Below are positions 46,078 through 53,733 of a stretch of DNA of 64,000 nucleotides, one piece after another. The translations under genes and the position numbers were made by a program. Within the stretch, counting starts at the first letter, position 1. Each line of letters starts with the position of its first letter. Origin of the DNA: AP-15 sp963701815 (GTDB taxonomy: Bacteria; Pseudomonadota; Alphaproteobacteria; ATCC43930; CGMCC-115725); the NCBI GenBank assembly GCA_963701815.1, contig CAVPBN010000039.1, forward strand, positions 100,740-164,739, read 5' to 3'. The notes under the pieces were generated by a model that was given only the letters and a program-made list of their open reading frames with translations, had not been told where the DNA came from and did no database searches.

Positions 46078-47359
46078 TCATCGCCCCGGCGCCGGCCGCG
46101 GCCGGCGCGCTGCCAAGGCGGCGATGATGCTCAGAAACGACAGAATTGCAAAGCATTCGAGCGAGCGCCGATAGCCGCCGGTCCAGTCGTGCAGGACGCC
46201 CGACAACAGCGGCCCGGAGGCCTGGGCCAGCACCTGGGCGGACAAGGCGAGCCCGCGGATGGCGCCGTAATTGGCCCGCCCGAAATAATCGGCCCAGGCG
46301 ATCGGCAACAGGGTCAGCATGCCGCCGAGGCCGAGCCCGAACACGGCGGCGGCGAGCGCACCCTGTCCGGCCGAGGCGATCCCGATCATCGCCAGGCAGC
46401 CGAGGGTCATGAACATGCCCCCAGCCGCCATCGCATAGCGGATCGGCACGACGGCGCGGCATCAACCCGCAGGCGGCGCTGGCGACGCCCGACATCAGCG
46501 AGAACAGGCTGACGATCGCCGCCGCGCCGGTCGGGGCGACGCCGTGCTCGATCAGATTGGCCGCCTGGTGCAGGCTGACGCCGGCCTGCACCGGATAGAC
46601 CAGCACGGTATAGCTCAGCAACAGCCAGAAGGCCGGTGTCGCGACGGCCTGTCGGCGCGAAAATGCCGGCTCGACAAACAGCGCCGCCGCACCGCTGCGC
46701 GGCGCCGCTGCGACTGCGGCGTTGTCGGGCAGCAGCCCCAGATCCTCCGGCCGGCGCACCAGCAGAAGCCAGACCGGCACAAAACCGACCGCCAGCACGC
46801 TGATGCCGATCGCCACCCAGCCGGCGCGCCAGTCATGGCCGCGCATCGCCAATTGGGCGATCAGCGGCATCGCCACCAGGCCCGCCATCTGCGCCACCGT
46901 GGCGATCGAGTTGGCGAGCGGGCGACGCGTGACGAACCAGTTGTTCAAGGCGCTGTAGATGCCGAGCTCGAATGGGCTCGCCCAGTTCAGCCGGGCGATG
47001 CAGAACAGCAGGTAGAAAACCGGCAGCGACTGGGTCAGGGACAGCAGCAACGCCGCAATCCCGGTGCCGAGCACCGCCAGGCACAAGGCGACGCGCGAGC
47101 CGTGGCGATCGAGCATCGGCCCGATCGCCGGGGACAACAGGGCCGCGAGGACCCCGCCCAAGGAGGCGGCTCCCGAGACGGCGGTGCGCGACCAGCCGAA
47201 TTCGCGGGTCAGCGGCTCGACAAATATCGAGAACGTGGCGGTGGCCCCGCCCTGGCGCGAAAAGCCGGCGCAGCACAGGCAGGCCAACACGACCCAGCCA
47301 TAGAAAAACGGCAGCCGCGCGGCGAGCAGCCGCGGCAGCGGCAGGCCGCGTTCCTTCAC
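46078..47359 (-). CDS. Major facilitator superfamily transporter (frameshifted)
   Basis: About 427 residues with twelve predicted membrane helices in the oxalate/formate-antiporter or monocarboxylate-like MFS style (FYGWVVLACLCCAGFSRQGG, DRHGSRVAL, NNWFVTRRPLANSIA, GRANYGAIRGLALSAQVLAQASGPLLSG). Frame changes near 46455: GLMPRR should continue into VPIRYAMAAGG one base away. Length is 427 codons plus one base. GTG 47359 is a tentative start at the edge of a palindromic repeat; its RBS spacing is poor. Substrate is unknown. It faces the DsbA-family gene tail to tail. Confidence 0.82.
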
Positions 47360-47364
47360 CTCCG

Positions 47365-47438
47365 GCGTTCCCGCGAAGGCGGAACCCCGGCGGCAACGCC
47401 GTACGCCTCTGCCCTGGATTCCCGCGGATGCGGGGACG
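47365..47438. repeat. Intergenic palindromic repeat, copy 2
   Basis: GTTCCCGCGAAGGCGGAACC and CTGGATTCCCGCGGATGCGGGGAC form two facing hairpins of the same type as copy 1 at 19688-19772. It lies between the SDR and MFS genes and possibly overlaps the MFS leader. Confidence 0.5.
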
Positions 47439-47483
47439 TCGCAAAAAACCCGGCATCCGGCGGTGCGTAGGCGTTTCGGCCGA

Positions 47484-48281
47484 TCAGCTCGGCACCAGCC
47501 CGCCATCGACGTTGTAGGCCTGGCCGGTGATGTTGCGCGCCCCGGGCGAGGCGAGGAACACCGCCATCGCCGCGATATCCTCGGGCGCGTTGGCGCGTCC
47601 GATCGGAATGCCGGCTTCCTGCTCGGCGTGCAACTCGGCGATCGTGATGCCGCGTTCGGCGGCGCGCGCGACCGCATTGCGGATGCCCAACTCGGTCCGC
47701 GTCACCCCCGGGCAGATCGCATTGACGTTGATGTCGTGCCGGCCCAATTGCTGCGCCGCGGTCTTGGTCAGGGCGATGACCGCCCCTTTGCTCGCCGCAT
47801 AGGCGGCGTTTGAGGCGCCGCGGTAGCCGCGGCCGGAGATCGAGGCGATGTTGATGATCCGCCCGCCGCCGCCGCCGCGCTGATGCTGGGCGATCATCTC
47901 GCGCGCCGCGCGCTGCAGGCAAAAAAACACGCCCTTGGCGTTGACCCGGTGGATCCGGTCCCAATCCGCCTCGGTCAACTCCATGATCGGCGCATAACGG
48001 GTGACGCCGGCATTGTTGACGATGATGTCGAGCCGGCCGAATTCGGCGACGGTGCGGGAAATCATCGCGTCGATGCCGGCGACATCGCCGCAATCGGCAT
48101 CGAGCGCGATCGCCCGCCGGGTGTTGCCCGCGATCTGATCCGCGGTGCGCCGCGCCGCCGCCGGATCGATGTCGGCCGCCGCGACCGAGGCCCCGGCCTC
48201 CGCCATCGCCAAGGCCGTCGCCCGTCCGATCCCGGCCCCCGCGCCGGTCACCAGCGCGATCTTGTCCTGCAATATCGCCAT
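47484..48281 (-). CDS. SDR family oxidoreductase
   Basis: A 265-residue classical short-chain dehydrogenase. TGAGAGIGR binds the cofactor, NNAGVTRY and the catalytic Ser in NIASISGRG, Tyr and Lys in AAYAASKGA are present. Asp in AADIDPAAA suggests NAD(H) preference. It probably oxidises a hydroxy-acid or alcohol. It is 12 bp downstream of the MmgE/PrpD gene on the same strand, suggesting a joint catabolic role. Confidence 0.92.
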   Translation of the reverse strand: MAILQDKIALVTGAGAGIGRATALAMAEAGASVAAADIDPAAARRTADQIAGNTRRAIALDADCGDVAGIDAMISRTVAEFGRLDIIVNNAGVTRYAPIMELTEADWDRIHRVNAKGVFFCLQRAAREMIAQHQRGGGGGRIINIASISGRGYRGASNAAYAASKGAVIALTKTAAQQLGRHDINVNAICPGVTRTELGIRNAVARAAERGITIAELHAEQEAGIPIGRANAPEDIAAMAVFLASPGARNITGQAYNVDGGLVPS

Positions 48282-48293
48282 CGCCTCTTCTCC

Positions 48294-49646
48294 CTATCGG
48301 CCGTATCGGCGCAGGCATCCGGTCAGGGCGCCGACATTCGGCCAGTCTTCGCAGCGATCGACGGCATGTTCGACCGCGGCGACGCCTTCTTCGCTGAGCA
48401 CGGCGCCGGCCAGTTCGCGGAATTTACCGCGCAGCTCCGCTTCGGTGAACGGATCGTTGAAATCGCCGCGATGGCTGTCGCGGGAGTGGGTCGCGCGGCG
48501 GCCGTCGGTCAAGATCACAGTTACGCGCGCCGGCCGCAAAACCGGGGCGCGCGCGCTCATCGCCGGATCTTCGGCGATATGGACGCGATGGCGCAGGGCG
48601 GCGATCTGCGGATCGGCGAGCGCGCTGTCGTCGAGTGCGCCGAACCCGGCATGTCCGCGCACCGCCATCGCCGCGGCGGCGTGCGGCAACGAGTATTTCG
48701 ACGCGAAATAGTTCGGCGGGTCGGGATTGGCCATGACCGAGGCGAAGCGGTAGGTCGAAACCTCGATGCGCGCGATTTCGTCGGGTTTCGGCCGTAACTC
48801 GGCGAGTGCGGCGGCCAGACAGTCGAGCGCCGGGTGGATCGGGTTGCAGCAGGCGTAAAGCCGGAAGTAATTGCGGGTGATCTGCCAGCTCTCGCCGATG
48901 CCGTCGAGCAGGCGATCGGCGCTGAACCCGTCGCCGACCAGTTGCCCGAGCGCCTCCTCGATCGCGTCGTCGCGGGCGGCGAAGCCGGACAAGGCGAGTT
49001 CGGGGGCGAGCGTCGCCGCGAACCCGCTCATCCCGCCGGCGACGTTGAGCGCGGTGGCGCCGGCGACGGCGTTGGTATAGCTCGGGGTCAACAACAGGAC
49101 CGCCGCGATGCGCATCGCGCGGCTGATCCCGGCGGCGTCGAATCCCTTGACCCGGGCGCCGGCCGCCGCCGCCGCCAGCAGCGAAACCTGGCCGTTCTGG
49201 TGCGCCAATGGCCGCGGCGTAAAGCCGGCGGCGAGCCGCGCCGCGGTCTCGTAGCCGAGCACCAGAGCGGCCATGATTTGACGCCCGGAATGCCCGCCCG
49301 GTTCGGCGACGGCCAGCACTCCCGGCAAGACCTGCATCGCCGCCTGACCGGAAACGAGGCGCAGGCCCTCGCACAATTCGATCGCCCGCCCGGCGATGCC
49401 ATTGAGCAGAGCAGCGCTGCGCGGGTCGGCGGTCGGCGCGCCGCGCGCATAGAGCGTGGCGCCCGAGCCGGCGTCGGCGGCCAGTTGCTGCCGCAGGGCG
49501 CGCACCTCGGGCCGTTCGCTGCCGGCGAGGATCACCCCGAGCGTGTCCAGCAAAACCATCTTGGCGTGGCGCTGGACCGACGCGGGAATATCCTCCCACC
49601 GCGTCGTCGCCACAAAACTCGCCAACCCCTCGATTTGCCGCCCCAT
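48294..49646 (-). CDS. MmgE/PrpD family protein
   Basis: A 450-residue protein of the 2-methylcitrate dehydratase / cis-aconitate decarboxylase family (LLDTLGVILAGSERPEV, NGIAGRAIELCEG, YKACCNP-like YACCNPIHPALDCL, SKYSLPHAAA). Members dehydrate or isomerise tricarboxylic or related acids. ATG 49646 follows a GGAGGGATCGAGGGAGAG leader and matches the family start. Absence of prpB/prpC argues against calling it PrpD. It is co-directional with the SDR and MFS genes, a plausible uptake and degradation set. Confidence 0.88.
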   Translation of the reverse strand: MGRQIEGLASFVATTRWEDIPASVQRHAKMVLLDTLGVILAGSERPEVRALRQQLAADAGSGATLYARGAPTADPRSAALLNGIAGRAIELCEGLRLVSGQAAMQVLPGVLAVAEPGGHSGRQIMAALVLGYETAARLAAGFTPRPLAHQNGQVSLLAAAAAGARVKGFDAAGISRAMRIAAVLLLTPSYTNAVAGATALNVAGGMSGFAATLAPELALSGFAARDDAIEEALGQLVGDGFSADRLLDGIGESWQITRNYFRLYACCNPIHPALDCLAAALAELRPKPDEIARIEVSTYRFASVMANPDPPNYFASKYSLPHAAAAMAVRGHAGFGALDDSALADPQIAALRHRVHIAEDPAMSARAPVLRPARVTVILTDGRRATHSRDSHRGDFNDPFTEAELRGKFRELAGAVLSEEGVAAVEHAVDRCEDWPNVGALTGCLRRYGR

Positions 49647-49858
49647 CTCTCCCTCGATCCCTCCTGCCGCCGCGCTCGCCGACGAGCATGCCCGGGCCGG
49701 GCCGGCGCAAGGCGCAACGACCATCTCCTATCACACTCCCGGGCTCGGGCTCCGCGGAGATTTCGGCATCCGGAACACCGGTCGGGCCGACTCTTGTCGA
49801 CGGCCGGGCACAGCGCCGATACAAAGTCGAGATCCCGTCCGACAATTGCAGGCCCGAC

Positions 49859-50860
49859 ATGCTCGCCAATATCCCCGCGACCCAGACCGTGATCGAGATC
49901 AAACAACCCGGCGGGCCGGAGGTGCTGGTGCCGGCGACCCGACCGGTGCCCGAGCCGAAGGCCGGCGAGGTGTTGATCCGCATCGCCGCATCGGGGGTCA
50001 ACCGCGCCGATTGCCTGCAGCGCATGGGCCGCTATCCGATGCCGCCCGGGGCCCCCGACATTCCCGGGCTCGAATGCTCGGGCACGATCGTCAAAACCGG
50101 CGAAGGCGTCGCCGGGTGGCGCGCCGGCGACCAGGTCTGCGCGCTGATGATCGGCGACGGCTACGGCGAATACGCGGCAGCACCTGCGGTGCAGTGCTTG
50201 CCGGTGCCCGCCGGCGTCAGCCTCGTCGACGCCGGCGGCTTGGCCGAGACGTTCTGCACGGTGTGGACCAACGTGTTCGACCGCATCCATCTCGAGGCCG
50301 GCGAGGTGTTCTTGCAGCAGGGCGGGTCGAGCGGCATCGGCATCACCGCGATCCAGCTTGCCAAGGCGTTTGGCGCCAAGGTCCTGGCCACCGCCGGCTC
50401 GGCCGAGAAATGCCGGGCCTGCCGCGATTACGGCGCCGATGTCGCGATCAATTACCGGACCGAGGATTTCGTCAAAATCGGCAAGGAATTCACCGGGGGT
50501 CGCGGGGTCGACGCGATCTTCGACATGGTCGGCGGCGACTACATCCCGCGCGAACTCGACCTGCTGGCGCCGGAGGGCAGGCTGTGCTTTGTCGCATTGA
50601 TGCGCGGCGCCAAGGTCGAAGCCGATTTCGGCGTGATCCAGCGCAAGCATCTGACCGTCACCGGCTCGACCCTGCGCCCGCGCCCGATCGCGCAGAAGGC
50701 GGCGATCGTCGCCGCGCTGAAGGAAAAGGTCTGGCCGCTCTGGGCGCAGGGCAAGTTGCGTCCGTTCACCTACCAGGTCTTTCCGCTGGCCCAGGCTGCC
50801 GAGGCGCATCGGCTGATGGAATTGAGCCGGCATATCGGCAAGATCCTGCTGATGCCGTAA
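49859..50860 (+). CDS. NAD(P)H-quinone oxidoreductase (PIG3-like MDR)
   Basis: A 333-residue medium-chain reductase: GVNRADCLQRMGRYPMPPG, PGLECSGTIV, QGGSSGIGITAIQLAKA as the NADPH-binding motif, and the C-terminal HRLMELSRHIGKILL. Zinc ligands of alcohol dehydrogenases are lacking, as is normal for quinone oxidoreductases. ATG 49859 is the start of similarity; the open frame upstream belongs to the divergent promoter region shared with the MmgE/PrpD gene. Confidence 0.9.
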   Translation: MLANIPATQTVIEIKQPGGPEVLVPATRPVPEPKAGEVLIRIAASGVNRADCLQRMGRYPMPPGAPDIPGLECSGTIVKTGEGVAGWRAGDQVCALMIGDGYGEYAAAPAVQCLPVPAGVSLVDAGGLAETFCTVWTNVFDRIHLEAGEVFLQQGGSSGIGITAIQLAKAFGAKVLATAGSAEKCRACRDYGADVAINYRTEDFVKIGKEFTGGRGVDAIFDMVGGDYIPRELDLLAPEGRLCFVALMRGAKVEADFGVIQRKHLTVTGSTLRPRPIAQKAAIVAALKEKVWPLWAQGKLRPFTYQVFPLAQAAEAHRLMELSRHIGKILLMP

Positions 50861-51026
50861 CGCCGAGCCCGGCCCGCGGCGACCGATCGGGACGGCCGCG
50901 CGCCGATTGCACGGATCGCTCTGCGGCAGCGCGTCTGCGAACTGAGCTCGGGGATCTGGGTGGCTGGACCGGAATGGGGAAAAATCGCGCTGGGATATTG
51001 TCGGGGCCTGAGCGCGGGCGGGAGCC

Positions 51027-51358
51027 ATGACGCGCTTTGTCTGTGCCGCGCTGGTGCTGATCGCCGCCGTCGCCGCCGCGCTGGCGCAGCCGCCGCCCAA
51101 TGCGGACCCGGCCCTGGCGCCGTGGTTTCGCAGCCTGCTGCAGCCGGGGACCAGCATCTCGTGCTGCTCGGTCGCCGATTGCCGCGCCGCCGAGTACCGG
51201 GTCCGGCAGGATCATTACGAGGCGTTGATCGGCCGGAAATGGCTTGCCGTCCCCCCGACAAAATTCTGGAGCGGACCGACAACCCGACCGGCCATGCGAT
51301 CGTGTGCTGGACCCCGCAGCGCGGGATCATGTGCTTTGTGCGGTCGACCGAATCATGA
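51027..51358 (+). CDS. Small secreted Cys-containing protein (frameshifted)
   Basis: About 110 residues: a signal peptide (FVCAALVLIAAVAAALAQ), then DPALAPWFRSLLQPGTSISCCSVADC, YEALIGRKWLAVPP and, after a shift, DNPTGHAIVCWTPQRGIMCFVR to a TGA at 51358. The shift occurs at a C6 run near 51251-51256, where seven C are expected, so a homopolymer indel is likely. Similar conserved hypothetical proteins occur across Alphaproteobacteria; the four to five cysteines probably form disulfides. Function is unknown. Confidence 0.75.
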
Positions 51359-51391
51359 CCGCCCGCGGCCGCCATCCGCGCGGGCGAGGGC

Positions 51392-52630
51392 CTATGGTCG
51401 GCTGCCCGGCATGGTCGGCGGGTTGTTCGGCAGGCTCCCACGCCCGGGCGGGCGGGTCGGGGCTGCCGGGAGGCCCAGGTCCGATGGCGGCTCGCCCGGC
51501 GACAAATTCGGCAGCGGCGGCGGTTCGGCCCCGTATATCGACACGGTCGCGGCGCCGCGGAACTCGCCCGGTTTCGCTTCGGCCGACCGGACCAGCGCTT
51601 CGAGCTGCCGGTCGGTCAGCTGCACCCCGTAAAAGGTCCGGTAGAATTCGCGCACGGTGGTGCGCAGGTCCTCTTCGTTGACGTCGGGGTACAACAGGTC
51701 CGACAGCCAATAGAGACCGACCATCCGGTTTACCCCGGCCGGATCGCCGATCCAGCCGAACGGGTCGGATGGGGCGAGGTAGACCCGCTTGCCGCGCACC
51801 GCCGCCAGACTGCGCCATCTCGGATCGTGCAGGAGCGCGTTGTAAAAGCTGCGCTGCTGGGCGATGACGATGCTGGGGTTCCAAGCGAGGATCTGGGCCG
51901 GCGCGACCCGGGTCGACTCGCCCCGGCCCAGGCTGGCGGCGACCGGGATCGCGCCGGCCTGATCGATGTCGGACATCGCCGCGGAATCGGCGAGCCCGGT
52001 TTCGAGCCCGTCGCTGCCAAGGCCAAGATAGACGGTCGGCCGACCGACCGGCGATTGGATCAGCAGCCTTCCGCGCAAATTCTGGATGGCGTGGAAGGCA
52101 TAGCTGGCGACATCGAGGGAATGGTCGCCGGCCTCGAGGATCAGGCCGACGGTGCGCAGCATCTCCGGGGTGCGCTGGATGCTGCCGTCCAGGACGATGT
52201 AGGGGATGTGCGTCTGCCGCTGGATGGTGTCGGCCAGGGTCGTCGCCTGCGGCGAGACGATGCCGGAATCGATGATCAGATCGGGGCGCCACCGCGCCAG
52301 GTCGCCGGCGGTCGCCGTCGGGTTCGGTCCGCTGAGCCGGCCGACGACCGGCAACCGGGCGAACCTCGAGGGCAAAAATGAGCGCTGCGAGCGGGACAGC
52401 GGCTCGGTCCAGCCGACCAGTTTTTGCGGGGAGAGGACAAAGATCAGCACCGCGGCGGCCGGGCCTGCGGCCATGACCCTGTTGACATGGTCGGGCAGCA
52501 TCACATGGCGCCCGGCAGAGTCGACGAATTCGGCGCAACGGCCGGGCACCGCGAGCAGCCCGGTCGCAGCCAGAAGGATCGTCGACATGAGCAGGGTGGC
52601 GAGCCGCCCGGCGGGCGATCGAAACGGCAT
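51392..52630 (-). CDS. ABC transporter substrate-binding protein (BtuF/FepB-like)
   Basis: A 412-residue periplasmic protein. After a signal peptide (LATLLMSTILLAATGLLAVPGRCA) comes a class III binding-protein fold: FVDSAGRHVMLPDHVNRVMAAGPAAAVLIFVL, RWRPDLIIDSG, GKRVYLAPSDPFGWIGDPAGVNRMVGLYWL. The ligand is probably a siderophore, cobalamin or haem. The C-terminus has an unusual Pro-rich tail of about 40 residues (EPPPLPNLSPGEPP...). No permease or ATPase is adjacent, so it is an orphan component. Confidence 0.82.
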   Translation of the reverse strand: MPFRSPAGRLATLLMSTILLAATGLLAVPGRCAEFVDSAGRHVMLPDHVNRVMAAGPAAAVLIFVLSPQKLVGWTEPLSRSQRSFLPSRFARLPVVGRLSGPNPTATAGDLARWRPDLIIDSGIVSPQATTLADTIQRQTHIPYIVLDGSIQRTPEMLRTVGLILEAGDHSLDVASYAFHAIQNLRGRLLIQSPVGRPTVYLGLGSDGLETGLADSAAMSDIDQAGAIPVAASLGRGESTRVAPAQILAWNPSIVIAQQRSFYNALLHDPRWRSLAAVRGKRVYLAPSDPFGWIGDPAGVNRMVGLYWLSDLLYPDVNEEDLRTTVREFYRTFYGVQLTDRQLEALVRSAEAKPGEFRGAATVSIYGAEPPPLPNLSPGEPPSDLGLPAAPTRPPGRGSLPNNPPTMPGSRP

Positions 52631-52817
52631 TGGCGCCCTCGGACAGGAACGGAACGGCGGCGGCGACTATAGCGGCTGAAGCTCTGCTGACAAGCTCGGG
52701 GGCAGGCGGCGGGGCGCGTTCGGCCCGGCCGGCGGCATTCCGGCGCCTTCTCGGGTCATGCGGGACGCCGACGACCGCTCAGCTTCGTGCCGATCGCCGA
52801 TCGCTGCGCCCGCCAAT

Positions 52818-52846
52818 AAAAAAAGCCGGGCCATATCTGGCCCGGC
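52818..52846 (-). terminator. Rho-independent terminator of the BI-1 gene
   Basis: Perfect 9-bp stem GCCGGGCCA/TGGCCCGGC (52825-52833, 52838-52846) with loop TATC, followed on the minus strand by T7 (52818-52824). It lies 35 bp past the stop. Confidence 0.88.
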
Positions 52847-52880
52847 CGACCCGGATTAGGATGCTTGCTTTCGCTCGGGC

Positions 52881-53597
52881 TCAGTTGCGCCGGGTACCGA
52901 GCAGCTGCATCAGCATCATGAACAGATTGATGAAGTCGAGATAGAGGCGCAACGCCCCCATGACCGCCTTTTTGCTGCCGGTTTCGGCGTCGTCCGCTTC
53001 GTAGTACATCTCCTTGATCTGCTGGGTATCCCAGGCGGTCAGCCCGGTGAAGACCAGCACGCCGATCACCGAGATCGCGAATTGCAGCGCCGAGGAGGCC
53101 AGGAAGATGTTTACCAGCGACGCGATGATGATGCCGATCAGCCCCATGAACAGGAACGAGCCGAACTGCGACAGGTCGCGCCGCGTCGTATAGCCGTAGA
53201 GGCTCATCCCGGCAAACGTGCCGGCGGTGATGAAGAACACCCGAGCGACGCTGGCCCCGGTAAAGACCAGAAACACCATCGCCAAGGACAACCCCATGAG
53301 CCCGGCATAGAGCCAAAACACCATCTGCAAGGTGCGCGCCTGCATCTTGTTGGCGCCATAGCTCATCAGCATGACGAGGCCGAGCGGCGCCAGGATGACG
53401 AGCCAGATCACCGGCGTACGCGCGATCGACGCATAAAAGCCGGACGCGGCGGCGACATAGGCGACGACCCCGGTCAGCACCAGACCCGACGCCATATAGT
53501 TGTAAACTCGAAGCATGTATTCCCGCAAACCGGCATCGATGCCGATTTGCGTGTCCGCCGACCGCACCGTCCAGCGGGGCTGCGAACCCAGCGCCAT
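52881..53597 (-). CDS. Bax inhibitor-1 / YccA family membrane protein
   Basis: A 238-residue protein with seven membrane helices of the BI-1 family (YNYMASGLVLTGVVAYVAA, YGANKMQARTLQMVFWLYAGLMG, ARVFFITAGTFAGMSLYGYTTRRDLS, TAWDTQQIKEMY with the conserved Asp, LDFINLFMMLMQLLG). In bacteria these act as calcium leak channels or modulate FtsH. ATG 53597 is the start of similarity. It is monocistronic with its own terminator. Confidence 0.93.
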   Translation of the reverse strand: MALGSQPRWTVRSADTQIGIDAGLREYMLRVYNYMASGLVLTGVVAYVAAASGFYASIARTPVIWLVILAPLGLVMLMSYGANKMQARTLQMVFWLYAGLMGLSLAMVFLVFTGASVARVFFITAGTFAGMSLYGYTTRRDLSQFGSFLFMGLIGIIIASLVNIFLASSALQFAISVIGVLVFTGLTAWDTQQIKEMYYEADDAETGSKKAVMGALRLYLDFINLFMMLMQLLGTRRN

Positions 53598-53733
53598 GGC
53601 GCCCCTCCAATAAGATAACCGACTGCGAGGACGATCCTCGCGCCTGCCATATTGGCACAAAACAGGATCTTTGCAATGCGTCGAGCGACAGATCGGCGTC
53701 GCGCGGATCCGCTCGCTCCGGCCAGTTCCCGAG

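Noticed and set aside
48294..49646. Naming the gene prpD (2-methylcitrate dehydratase)
   Set aside because: The methylcitrate cycle genes prpB and prpC are absent and the family is functionally mixed.
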